Shown in pieces: positions 1 through 9,612 of a stretch of DNA of 64,000 bases (within the stretch, counting starts at the first letter, position 1; the number at the start of each line of letters is the position of its first letter). Position numbers and translations under genes: made by a program. The notes under the pieces are model-generated. The model made no database searches and had not been told where the DNA came from. It was given only the letters and a program-made list of their open reading frames with translations. The stretch is from Ampullaceana balthica (Eukaryota; Mollusca; Gastropoda; Lymnaeidae). Where the stretch lies: NCBI GenBank assembly GCA_944989445.1, contig CALYLW010000016.1, positions 1,310,476 to 1,374,475 on the forward strand, given 5' to 3'.

Positions 1-194
1 TGTTGCGCAGTGCACATTATATTGACACCTTCTTGGTGTAACTCTAGAATGATTTCCTTTGAATAAAAAAAATCGGAAAATCTTTGTTGGAAATTGGGAT
101 TAAATACTCATTCGAGTTTTTATTACTTGTTTTAAAGTAATTCAATAATCTACGTATGTCACATGCATATTGTTTACGTTACGCTGTTCCGCAG

Positions 195-380
195 GTCGCA
201 ATGTAGCCATGGAAAGCTCATTAAGTAATTCTAAAGGAGAGATGACTTTTGAAACCCATCCACTGAGAGACGGTGTCACGAACAGCATTGCTTGTCCCCA
301 AATCACCAGTAACGCAAAAGAAAAGCTAACATTCCACTACAAAGCTGCACAATCAGTGACGAGGATAATTCTTTATACTG
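195..380 (+). CDS. Gene 1 exon (equivalent of exon 14): galactose-binding-like N half
   Basis: The acceptor is ttccgcag and the donor is ACTG|GTAGAT. It encodes GRNVAMESS...RIILYTG. The start and end match exon 14 of genes 2 and 3 (GRNVAIEG...ILFYTG), but the middle is strongly diverged. The GRNVA start resembles the opening strand of FA58C/fucolectin-like domains. Confidence 0.75.
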
Positions 381-3300
381 GTAGATGACATATTTTTTAA
401 GTTGTTCAAAACTTTTATTTTTAGGGCAAATCCGTGTTTTACATAGATACAGGTCTTAGGGTGCGGTAAGAAAATGTTTAGTGGTAGTCAATCTCCTCAT
501 GGTATTTGAAGACCTCAAGGGAAGAAACAACCATTTGACAATTTTATATTTTTTAAATATCTAAATTTTTAATTTAAAATATATACTGATTAAACATTCA
601 TTAACCATATACATTTGAATTTTTTAAAGGGTTGAAGAAGTAAAGTAATTTCGAGTAATATTTGTATTTCATTTTCGTTTAAGATCGCATATATGAGAGT
701 TAATTATAGAATAGTTGATTTGTAATTAATACTGAAATTTCGAACATTTTTTGCAACTTTATAGGCTGCGTAATAATGCAGTAAATCTTAAGTTTATAGC
801 AATGAACTTATTAGAAAATGATTAACTCAATGGAAAATGATCAACTCAAGTGAACGCTGCAAGAAAATTATGTCAACCATTTGAGCTTAAAAAATCTTAC
901 GTCATACATAAAATGAAGGCGTTGACAGAAGCGGTTCTGAGCAAATAGAGCATTTAAAACATATATATATTACCTGGGGTTGATCGAGGCTGTTATTAAG
1001 AGCCGAAGCTAAAATCTAGCCCTAAGAGGATAAGATGGGAAAGAATATACTGTTGATTTCAAGATGGCTGGAAACGCCATCATAGCATATGCTCTCTGAG
1101 AGTATACATATAACTGGCCGCCATTGTCAAGCACTATGAAAGGCGTGATGTATTCGTTTTGGGTGCCTTAGGAAGAGTTTTTTTTTAAAATACTACATTA
1201 TAGCACCAAATTTGACCGAAATTTCAATCCAGCCTACAAAAAAAATTATTGTCGAAACATAAATCTAATATCAAAATTTTATATACAATTATTTTATGTT
1301 CCTTTTTTGCAATGTTGGGTAATAAATTGTGTATACAACATTTTTTTAAAATGTAAACTACAGCACGGATCCATGAGAGTGATGGCTTCGTCTTGCAAGT
1401 TTCCTTTGAGAATGAAGGCCCCATGTTTCGGTATAAATCTGTACCTGGACTGAGACACGTTGTGTACTTGGCCAACACCAAATGGTTGATGGTTAGCAAT
1501 GTAACATTCCACGTGTTGGAAGGATACGTCAGTGTTTGTGAAATAGAAATATTTGGTGGTGAGTGCAGCAAGTTTATTTTGTTTCCTCTAATATATGTAT
1601 GTGACAAGCGCATTCAAGATACCAGACGCATGAAAAGAAAAAAATCAGAAAATAAACTATCAAAAGGCAAATGTGTGCTCGGTGTAGAGTGGAAATTTAA
1701 ACAAAAAATTATCTAACTGATTTAACTTAAAACAAACAAAATATCTGAATTTTTAAGATAAAATATACTCTGGGCCTAACGCTCTATGCTTAAAAAATAG
1801 CATTTATCTTCTCAAAGAAAACTACAAATGTTTTTAATAACTGACCACGTACATTTTTTAAAAATATTTAATAAAAAAATAGAAATGAAATTTTATCACA
1901 GGTCAGGCGTTGATTCTAGAAGGAGTTTATGTCAAATATAAGATGTTATGTATTCTATTGATATTAACTTTAACGTATAAGGGCTACGATTGGTTCTCAC
2001 CAGACTGTGCCCCGCCTCATTACTACTTTGGCTGTGGGGAGACGTGCATCTTGACTTGCTACAAACATTTATGTAACTATAATGGGATGTGTTATAACTG
2101 TAGACACGGACAGACAGGAACGCATTGTATGGAAGGTAGGTGTCGCTTTTTTTTTCAAAGACAACTGTTAACCACAGAGAAATAAGTCTATAATAATTTT
2201 GAGAATTGCTACTGTTTAAATCGGATTACCATTTATATTTCTAGTACATAGACAGTTTTTCCGATCATTAGTATTTTTTTTAAAATGTCTATTTTATTTT
2301 AAGTTTTTCCTATCATATTTCAATGTTCCTAAGATCCCAAACGTATCATATTCACATGCAAATAACCATTGTCGAGCTAATGTCTTAAGAAATACCATCG
2401 ATATATACGTTTTAAATGTAACTTCTAATAGAAGTTAGTCGATGAAATAGTAAAATTCTTGGACGACGGCGAATCTTACTTTGTCTGATAAATAACCTTA
2501 TGAAAATACCCAAAACGATAAACTTTTCCCCCTACAGCGTCAGGAAGGGAAAACGACACGTTTGTAGGTAAAGAGGACGGGCCCGAAAGACGACGGAAGA
2601 AAGCCACGAGCTTCAACATCTACATGTACATGTGCACTCCCCTCATTGGCCTGGCGTGTCTTACCTACAATATGATTGATCTCTATACGCGTGAACAACG
2701 GCGGGGTAAATACTCCACTTTGACTTGGCTTTAAGATGTTCCCTTAAATCAGTGCTTCTCAAACTTGTTAGTATGGCGCACCGGCAGGAATTTTTTCCAT
2801 TTCACCAGGGACCGGTTCACTATTTTCCCTGCACTGACAATTTTTTCTGTCCTTTCTTTTGAGAACATCTGCGGACCGGCAGTGGATGGCCCACGGACCG
2901 GCACCGGTCCGCGGACCACCACTTTGAGAAGCACTGTCTTAAATGAATAGAAAAAATACGCAAGTACAAATTTATCAGGAAACCAATCGAATCAAGGCCG
3001 GTTTCAGGCATAGGCAAACTAGGCAGCCGCCTAGGGCCTCCGATTAGTCTCATCATTAGTGGGGGCCTCCGATTAGTCTCATCATTAGTGGGGGCCTCCG
3101 ATTAGTCTCATCATTAGTGGGGGCCTCCGATTAGTCTCATCATTAGCGGGGGCCTCCGATTAGTCTCATCATTAGTGGGGGACTCGCACAAGACTATTTC
3201 CATGTTTATTTTTTATTTTCTATTACATTAAGGGCCACCCAATTCACTTTGCCTAGGGACTCCAATTGCCTTAGGCCAGTCCTGTTCCCATTAAAAGTGT

Positions 3301-4257
3301 CCGCTTTGGATTAATAGAATTTTCATACCTTAGTTACGACACATGAGAAATACACAGGAGTAACTGTTTTGTCACCTTCTCTTACAATCGCAGCTCCAAA
3401 AAAAATAAACACAAATAATTATTTGAAAGACAAAGTGCCAGTCACTTGTTATTAATACCTTTTTATTCTAGTTTGGTTTTTTTCCATGCTGCAACCTTTA
3501 CACCTGCACAGTTTAACTTACTAAATTTTATTTTTAAAATTTCAAATTACATTTTAATTTTCTTTTTATTATGAGTATTGATTGATACATTATTAACATT
3601 AACTCAAAATAAATTCATTTCAAAGGGAATAAAGTAAAACTTATTTTGCTCAATTTAAAATCTAAATACAAATAATTAACAACTAGATACGACCCGCGGG
3701 GTAGCACTCGCCGCAGACTTCCTCAAAGATAGTGCAAACAATGGGGGGACGGACGGACACAAACAGCAGTACGAAGAAATGAAAACAACGCAAGTGGACG
3801 TCGGAGTTTGGGGGAAACCACAGTTACGCATTGTTGGTCTCGAGACATGCGCACTAAGGTTGTTGTTACTTGCAGCCCATTCGGTTGCCAACCATAAACT
3901 GTGATTGGTCGACTGAAGCGAGGGTAATTCGTCATGCATATTTCCACACGTCGAGTGCTTGACCTAATTTCTTGTGACTTATATATATTTAGATAATCCT
4001 TAATGAAAAATGAGGTGTATAAAACAAAACAGAACATTTACAGGCGGGACTATGATGAGTGTCATTATACTATGCATTTCCTCTTTAGGAGAATACGTTA
4101 CTTTACGTTTTTCTATACAGAAAAGCATAGCATGCGTAAGTCTAAACTGGGCAAAGCTACAATGGAACGACTCTCCTATTGTAGTACAAAATTTGAGGAG
4201 GAAGATGAAAGTGGGGGGTCTGACGAAAGCTCTATCAAAACATCCCATGCCGTCTAA
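195..4257 (+). CDS. Gene 1: divergent EGF/galactose-binding receptor, 3' part only
   Basis: This is the C-terminal part (about 271 residues) of a membrane receptor whose 5' exons lie left of the window. Exons are 195-380, 1364-1558, 2004-2135, 2538-2705 and 4121-4257. All internal junctions are phase 1 with AG/GT sites. The first three exons correspond in position, phase and length (186, 195 and 132 nt) to exons 14-16 of genes 2 and 3 and share motifs such as GRNVA at the start, an EIEIFG-type end and a DCAPP EGF start. The membrane-span exon and the tail exon are not similar in sequence to those of genes 2 and 3. Order is galactose-binding half, second half, EGF, membrane span, cytoplasmic tail ending TSHAV. 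It is a paralogue with a changed signalling end. Ligand and function are unknown. Exon structure is well supported; the family name is inferred from motifs. Confidence 0.8.
381..1363 (+). other. Gene 1 intron, nothing recognised
   Basis: AT-rich intron between the two galactose-binding half exons. I see no repeat array, element ends or extra exon. Confidence 0.5.
1364..1558 (+). CDS. Gene 1 exon (equivalent of exon 15): galactose-binding-like C half
   Basis: It is 195 nt, exactly the length of exon 15 in genes 2 and 3. It encodes a segment with RHVVYLANTK and ends VCEIEIFG, the usual last strand of FA58C/fucolectin-type domains (CEVEVYG-like). The donor is GGTG|GTGAGT. Confidence 0.8.
2004..2135 (+). 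CDS. Gene 1 exon (equivalent of exon 16): EGF-like module
   Basis: It is 132 nt and cysteine-rich: C-APPHYYFG-C-GET-C ... LCNYNGMCYNC ... GTHCME. It matches exon 16 of genes 2 and 3 in length, phase and cysteine pattern. Unlike them, its acceptor (ctcaccag) is not preceded by a repeat array. Confidence 0.85.
2538..2705 (+). CDS. Gene 1 membrane-span exon
   Basis: The acceptor is cccctacag and the donor is CGGG|GTAAAT, with both phases 1. A short juxtamembrane segment carries the polybasic run ERRRKK. It is followed by a hydrophobic stretch of about 20 residues (MCTPLIGLACLTYNMI region) and then YTREQRRG. It has no clear sequence similarity to exon 17 of genes 2 and 3 but holds the same position and has the same layout of a basic run followed by a membrane span. 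Confidence 0.7.
2750..2936. mobile_element. hAT-type MITE, 187 bp
   Basis: The ends are inverted copies of each other: CAGTGCTTCTCAAACT at the left and TTTGAGAAGCACTG at the right. Flanking 8-bp direct repeats are ccttaaat (2742-2749) and tcttaaat (2937-2944), with one mismatch. CAGTG...CACTG ends and 8-bp target duplications are typical of hAT transposons. It has no coding capacity and sits in the last intron of gene 1. Confidence 0.8.
2995..3287. mobile_element. Short non-autonomous element with internal tandem repeat
   Basis: The left end (ggccggtttcaggcatagg) and right end (gccttaggccagtcctg) are imperfect inverted copies, and both carry the word gcctaggg nearby. A 29-bp array lies inside. 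It is probably a MITE. Boundaries are approximate and no target duplication was identified. Confidence 0.4.
3034..3180. repeat. 29-bp tandem repeat, about 5 units
   Basis: Near-identical units contain cctccgattagtctcatcat followed by tagtggggg. One unit has agcggggg instead of agtggggg. It lies inside the small element at 2995-3287. Confidence 0.9.
4121..4257 (+). CDS. Gene 1 terminal exon: cytoplasmic tail
   Basis: The acceptor is ttctatacag. Translation in the incoming phase runs EKHSMRKSKLG ... EEEDESGGSDESS ... TSHAV and stops at TAA 4255-4257. The tail is basic at first, then acidic and serine-rich. It has one tyrosine (LSYCST) and no ITIM-like motif, unlike the gene 2 tail. Assignment rests on phase and position. 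A different last exon cannot be excluded without RNA. Confidence 0.55.
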
Positions 4258-4845
4258 ATGTCACAAGAGAGCCAAGAGCACTAACAGAGCCAACGGATAC
4301 TGTAAGGGATGCCATGAGCTGGACTAGACACAAGAAGCCTGTTTCAAGTTAATGTTTTTGCACTTGAAAAAATTGTATTACAAAAAACAGGACTTTAAAA
4401 TATATTTATACTTTTTAATGTATCCATTATTATTATTTTCGTTAGTTATCAGATTATCTTGTTGACTTAATGTGCACATGAGTGTCATGATAAACAATGT
4501 TGAACGTTTAAAACAAGCGTTTGTTAAAAGCATACATAATTGCTACCATTGTAATGTTGAAACTTGTCCCCAAAAAATAGCATTAGGTTTTTTTTGTCAT
4601 TTAAATGTTGAAATTTTATTTTTACTTTTGCAAAATATTTCAGGCTGCTTTAAAGTAAAACATGTTATTGTGTTAATTCTAAATTGTTTAATGTTATTTG
4701 CCACTTAAATTTAAAATATTATTTTTACAAGCGCATTTAATAAGAGAGATTGAAAATATGTGAAGATTATCCAAAGTTACACATGTGACGAAATTTATGG
4801 AGGTAAAATTATCCGCTACCCCGCAGCTGTGTAAACAAAGGCTGC
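4258..4845 (+). other. Region downstream of gene 1
   Basis: Presumed 3' UTR and intergenic DNA. It is AT-rich. I see no canonical AATAAA in the first few hundred bases after the stop and no other feature. Confidence 0.35.
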
Positions 4846-5529
4846 GGCTATTCGGACCCGGGTCCGTATAGCCTGTGATCGCTATTCGGACCCGGGCGGG
4901 TTCTTTTAGAATTTAAATTTAAAAAGTGTATTCGGACCCAGCGCAGGTCACAGTGTAGTACTAGTATGGCTGGAAATTAAAATTATGCTAATTTCATTGT
5001 TTTTGGCCTGTTTTAAAAGTAATTTTACGCTCAGGGATAAAAAAAATATTAAGAAAAAAAATTGAAGGAAGTAGTAACAATCCCTAACCCTAAAACCTAT
5101 CACTAAACTTAACCCTTATCCTAAAACCTATCACTAAACTAAACCTAACCCACACCCTAAAACCTATCACTAAACCTAACCCATACCCTAAAACCTATCA
5201 CTAAACCTAAACCACACCCTAAAACCTATAACTAAACCTAACCCACACCCTAAAACCTATCACTAAACCTAACCCACAAACCATGAAAAAATAATATTTA
5301 TTATCAAATCATGTAAAAAAAGAAAAAGAAAAAAAAAGTCTCCCCTACTGAAAATTGAACCTCGAACCTCGAAATGAGGATCGCGTGCGCTATCGATACA
5401 ACCAGCAAGTTTCGATGGAAATTTGGTGCTTTTTAAAATTATAAAGAAAACTCTTTAATATTATCGCTTACTACGCCTAGCGGGTCCGAATAGCAATCGC
5501 AGGCTATGCGGACCCGGGTCCGAATAGCC
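4846..5529. mobile_element. Non-autonomous DNA transposon with ~50-bp inverted ends
   Basis: The left end (ggctattcggacccgggtcc onward, to about 4900) is the inverted copy, with few mismatches, of the right end at about 5480-5529. Inside are a telomere-like tandem array and a stretch near 5340-5415 with a weak tRNA-like look. It has no transposase. The sequence gtaaacaaa occurs just outside both ends but the exact target duplication is unclear. Confidence 0.7.
5088..5280. repeat. Telomere-like tandem array inside the 4846-5529 element
   Basis: About six units of roughly 33 bp contain ctaaaacctatcactaaacc and taacccacaccc. The words ctaaccc and ccctaaa resemble TTAGGG-type telomere repeats on the other strand, but the unit is longer and diverged, so this is an internal minisatellite and not a telomere. 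Confidence 0.75.
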
Positions 5530-5534
5530 ACTTC

Positions 5535-6540
5535 GGTAAACAAAAGGGGAATCACTCTTATCGTCCTAAAAAGATACACATGTGTTGATTGGAACTAATT
5601 ACGTATTCTTAAACGGGGTCTGGGAGGCCAGACCTCATGATCATAAAAAGCAATTAAAGACCAATCAGAAGAGAATTGACTGTTTCGCCCCCTCAGGGTA
5701 TAAATGCGCATGTTTAACGGAAGTCTCGTACTCTCTTCCTGCCAAACGCCAGTAGACTTAGAACGGCATCGTGAATTTATTTTCATAGGATATTATCTTA
5801 ATTCAGCCTTGGTTTGGAAGAGCCGGCATATACGTTACCAACCAGATTCTGAGTAAGAGTGAGCTCTAACTTTATTTGCCTCTTTACAGAATGTATATTA
5901 CCTGTAATTACTTAAATGTTAATGATTGAATAACTCCGTGTTTAAAATCGTTAGAATATTATAGCCCCACGGTCTAAGGTCGCCGTGCGGGGCCACGTGG
6001 GATATTTAAATATTCCATGTTCATTCATTAACTATGTGTGATTACACACGCTCTCCATCGGGTAGATGGATTGGGTTATATCAATATAAAATAAAGTAAG
6101 TTACCATGTCAGTATATTAATCCACGCATCAGGTGTTAGCCAGATAGGTTGAACTGACACTTTAATTTTAGCCTTATATTATATTATGTATTAAATAGTA
6201 ATTCGCAATTGTGTGAGTCTATTTTAATCCCCTTATGGCACCTTGCTCTGAAGGCCTGGTTGTCGAAAAGGTGGACGAAGTTATGGACTAAATCAGAGAA
6301 AACTATCCAAGTACAATTTTCTATTTTTAGTCTGGTTCCTGGTGTTCACGACCATTGGAGCGAGTTAACCTGATCTCCTGACTCACGTCGTGCCCACGCC
6401 GAATAGTCGACACACAGGATCAAGAGCTGGACCAGTCGCTGTCTCAAGTATATTGTATCCGCACCCTCCCTCATCCCTGAATGGATAACACAGGATATTG
6501 AGGGGGATGATTTACCGTAAGCCAGTTAGTCACCTACTAG
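5535..6540 (+). other. Gene-free region, possible solo LTR remnant
   Basis: A CCAATCA word is followed by a TATA-box-like tataaatgcg (5700-5709), and about 390 bp later by aataaag. That order (CAAT, TATA, poly(A) signal) is seen in LTRs. I could not identify paired TG/CA ends, a primer-binding site or target duplications. Treat it as a suggestion only. Confidence 0.25.
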
Positions 6541-6544
6541 TGCC

Positions 6545-6680
6545 AACTGAAGCCAGTCTGCCACATATATGTGCTTACTGAAGCCGACGTGTTACATACA
6601 CACTGTGCTCGTTGAAGCCCGCCTGCCACATACACACTGTGCTCGTGGAAGCCAGCCTGTCACACACACTGTGCTCGCTG
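6545..6680. repeat. Short tandem repeat, ~37-bp units, about 4
   Basis: Degenerate units contain tgaagcc, tgccacata and cactgtgctcg. They lie just upstream of the 21-bp array at 6869. Confidence 0.6.
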
Positions 6681-6868
6681 ATGCCGTCTCGACATGAGGC
6701 GAGATACCCAGCAACCTACATACAGAAGAATAGTAGCACACCCAGGTGACCTACTTATGCATCAAAACCAGCCAGTGGAAATCTTGCAGCTACCAACTAC
6801 CCCACCCCAGCAAGCAGAGGGAACACGATGTTGGGCGAAATGAGCCACAGCTGACATTATTATTACCC

Positions 6869-7275
6869 CCAGCCAGTTGACAGAACACACCAGCCAGTGG
6901 ACAGAACACACCAGCCAGTTGACAGAACACACCAGCCAGTTGACAGAACACACCAGCCAGTGGACAGAACACACCAGCCAGTTGACAGAACACACCAGCC
7001 AGTGGACAGAACACACCAGCCAGTTGACAGAACACACCAGCAAGTGGACAGAACACACCAGCCAGTGGACTGAACACACCAGCCAGTTGACAGAACACAC
7101 CAGCCAGTTGACAGAACACACCAGCCAGTGGACAGAACACACCAGCAAGTGGACAGAACACACCAGCCAGTGGACTGAACACACCAGCCAGTTGACAGAA
7201 CATACCAGCCAGTGGACAGAACACACCAGCCAGTGGACAGAAGACACCAGCCAGTGGACAGAACATACCAGCAAG
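6869..7275. repeat. 21-bp minisatellite, about 19 units
   Basis: The unit is acaccagccagtggacagaac, with tgg/ttg and cca/caa variants. Because 21 is a multiple of 3, it stays open in several frames on both strands and yields artefactual repetitive ORFs. Similar flanks (ctaccaact/cacccccacccc and ccacagc) on both sides suggest that the array arose inside a duplicated segment. Confidence 0.95.
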
Positions 7276-7699
7276 TGGAGATCTTGAAGCTACCAACCAC
7301 CCCACCCCAGCAAACAGAGCGTACACGGTGTGCGGCAAGACTACCCACAGCAGACAGTGTCATTACAATTAAGTAACCACCCAATAAACATTAAGTTACT
7401 ATGGCAAAATCCTGATGATAACAAAGCTAAGCAAAAAGGGGACCATCACCTTATATTAACATTATACAAATTAGTATCTAGTTTCAGCTCATGAATATAG
7501 TGTATATTAAACTTCATTGATTTGAATTTTCATCCCTTTTAGTTTGTTGTGTGTCGTATGCTAGACGATCACTAAAGTTGTACCTTGTGTGAATGAAGAT
7601 CATAATCACGATATAATACCCCTAGACAACACGCCAAATATAAACGACAATTTTTATCGCCACAACAACCCCATTATCAATACTTTGTCATGGAGAACT

Positions 7700-9548
7700 T
7701 TCGTCCTGATAATTTAATCGGAACAGTGTTGTCGTAAGTTTACAGAAGTGAGAGCTATAAACAATGTTCCGAATTTAATTTCAAATACCAAAGTAAAGAA
7801 CGCTGAAGTGTCAGGCATAACTTATTTTTGTTGTAGGATCTTTAATCAAAATTGTCAGATCAGTTTGTTTTAAAGAACATGGACATATGCAATTCATGAT
7901 GCTAATTTGCCCTGAACATAGACAATTCAAGCAAAATGTACTTAAAGACATGTAGATGTGTTTTAGATACATCTCGTTAGGTTCCCCTCGGGTAGGGGTG
8001 TTGATGTGAAATATATACGTTGCTTAATTTATTCATGTATAGAAGTTTGATATAGGTACAAGGCAATCTTGATAAATGTTAAACTTGGCATACGTCAGCG
8101 ATGTCGACTAAAAGAAACACTATCACACACAACTGCTACATACTCCACTTTCTCAAACACGGTCGAACGTTCATAGGCGAGACGACCAAGCCTCTCTCCT
8201 TCCTCCTAGGGATTTCCAGGCCATTAGCACAGACGTATTTGTTTAAATTTGGGGAAAACAACACAATATGCAATAAGGGGAAACAATTTACTTTTAGCGA
8301 GTAAGGTTGCACGACTTCGAAGCAAAGTTTCTACTACTAGTGTGCGTGATTATGCAATTGTACATACCCAAAGTTTTATTATAAAGGGTTTCATTAACTG
8401 CATTACTCTCTGTATCACGCATCAATTTTCATTTTCATTACTCTTTCCTGTAAACTAACCTTTTTAGTTCTGTTAAATGAATAGCTCGCATCTTATCTTA
8501 GAGCCTGTTGTTGTTCGTCCGTCGATTCGACGAAGTCCACTCTAGTATTCCGAGGGTTGCTGGGACTGGCTTGCGCAGATGGCTGGTGAGGCCGATCCTT
8601 ACACGGAAGGTTCGGGAACAGAAGGGACAAGGGACGAGTGGGACATCTTAGAGCCTAATACAACCGCGAATCACCTCCTTCGTCATTTGTAGCCTCTTAA
8701 CTGAAACTTTGCATATAGCTGTTTAAAGCAGAAAGTCTACAAATAACCCATGGCTGCATATTTAATAACCTGTTGTTTGTCCTTCCTGTTGTTCTTTCTA
8801 TCACATAAACCTGTGCTTTAGCAGCTTCTTGGGTCCTTCGGTGGCTTATTAGACTTATTTTTGCCACGAAAGATGCATCCACATGTCGGACAAGAGATTG
8901 TCAAGAAGTCATCAGGAGGTTTTCGAGCACGTTCCTTCCTGGGCAATAGTCTCTTTTTAACAGCCTAATGTTTATGTGAAACCTAATAAATGTAATGGGA
9001 CAGATAACAAAAAACCATATATCTTTTTTCGAAGATCAATTAGTCAGTAAGAACAAAATCCAAAGTAACAATCACAGATCTATTTGTTTATTCTATTGTC
9101 TCCTAATTTGCCAACATAAATATAAGTTATCACGACTCTAAAATATTTGCGCGTCAAAATGTCAAAATGTCAAAAAATTTTCTGTTGCCCTTACTATTTT
9201 TATCTTTAATCGGTTTTTTTTTAATTTTAAAATGGAAAATGATACACACTTTCATTAGTTCATTTGTCTGAACACTTGGGAAAATTATTAAAAAATTGTA
9301 AAAGAATATAATGAACATCAACATTGTAAAATTGGAAATAAAAACAATAAGTCAAACTCCTTCCGACTTTTTTCTGTACAAAACGCGACTGCTATAACTG
9401 TGACCGAATTTGAAGACTACAGTTTTGCACCAAAAGGCACAAAGAGTCACTTTATTTTTTTAAAAAGATTTCACACACATTTTATTGTTTTTTCGCCGTA
9501 AAGATCAGCTACATTTTAAAATTAATAGTCCGATTTCGAATTAAAATC
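7700..9548 (+). other. Upstream region of gene 2
   Basis: This region is collinear with 34775-36359 upstream of gene 3, apart from the SINE-like insertion at 8507-8644. It should hold the promoter and any 5' UTR. I see no convincing TATA box or conserved coding exon. The open frame near 8101 is disrupted in unit 3. Confidence 0.5.
8507..8644. mobile_element. Short interspersed insertion (SINE-like), 138 bp
   Basis: It is flanked by the 12-bp direct repeat atcttagagcct (8495-8506 and 8645-8656). Unit 3 has a single copy of that word and no insert at about 35505, so it is a clean insertion after duplication. It is GC-richer than its surroundings and non-coding. The family is not recognised. 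Confidence 0.75.
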
Positions 9549-9612
9549 ATGTATGCTATTTATGAGACAACTTTCCTTGTTGCCCTTACTGTGTTTATGA
9601 AAGAAATTCCAG
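9549..9612 (+). CDS. Gene 2 exon 1: signal peptide
   Basis: ATG at 9549 encodes MYAIYETTFLVALTVFMKEI. The core TTFLVALTVF is hydrophobic. The donor is CCAG|GTAAGG, phase 1. Gene 3 has the same exon at 36360. Confidence 0.8.

Noticed and set aside
5088..5280. Interstitial telomere
   Set aside because: The unit is about 33 bp and bounded by transposon ends; it is not a simple TTAGGG run.
5335..5415. tRNA-like stretch on the minus strand (gaggttcgaggttcaa)
   Set aside because: It has a weak B-box resemblance, but no consistent acceptor, D or anticodon stems could be formed. It lies within a MITE.
5535..6240. Complete LTR retrotransposon
   Set aside because: Only promoter-like and poly(A)-like words were seen. 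No gag/pol, paired LTRs or primer-binding site.
6762..7384. Repetitive ORFs on both strands (TEHTSQW, WLVCSVH, GVFCPLA types)
   Set aside because: They come from a 21-bp minisatellite whose unit is a multiple of three. No flanking coding signal.
8101..8304. 67-codon ORF upstream of gene 2
   Set aside because: The matching sequence in unit 3 (35210 onward) is frame-disrupted, so it is not conserved as protein.
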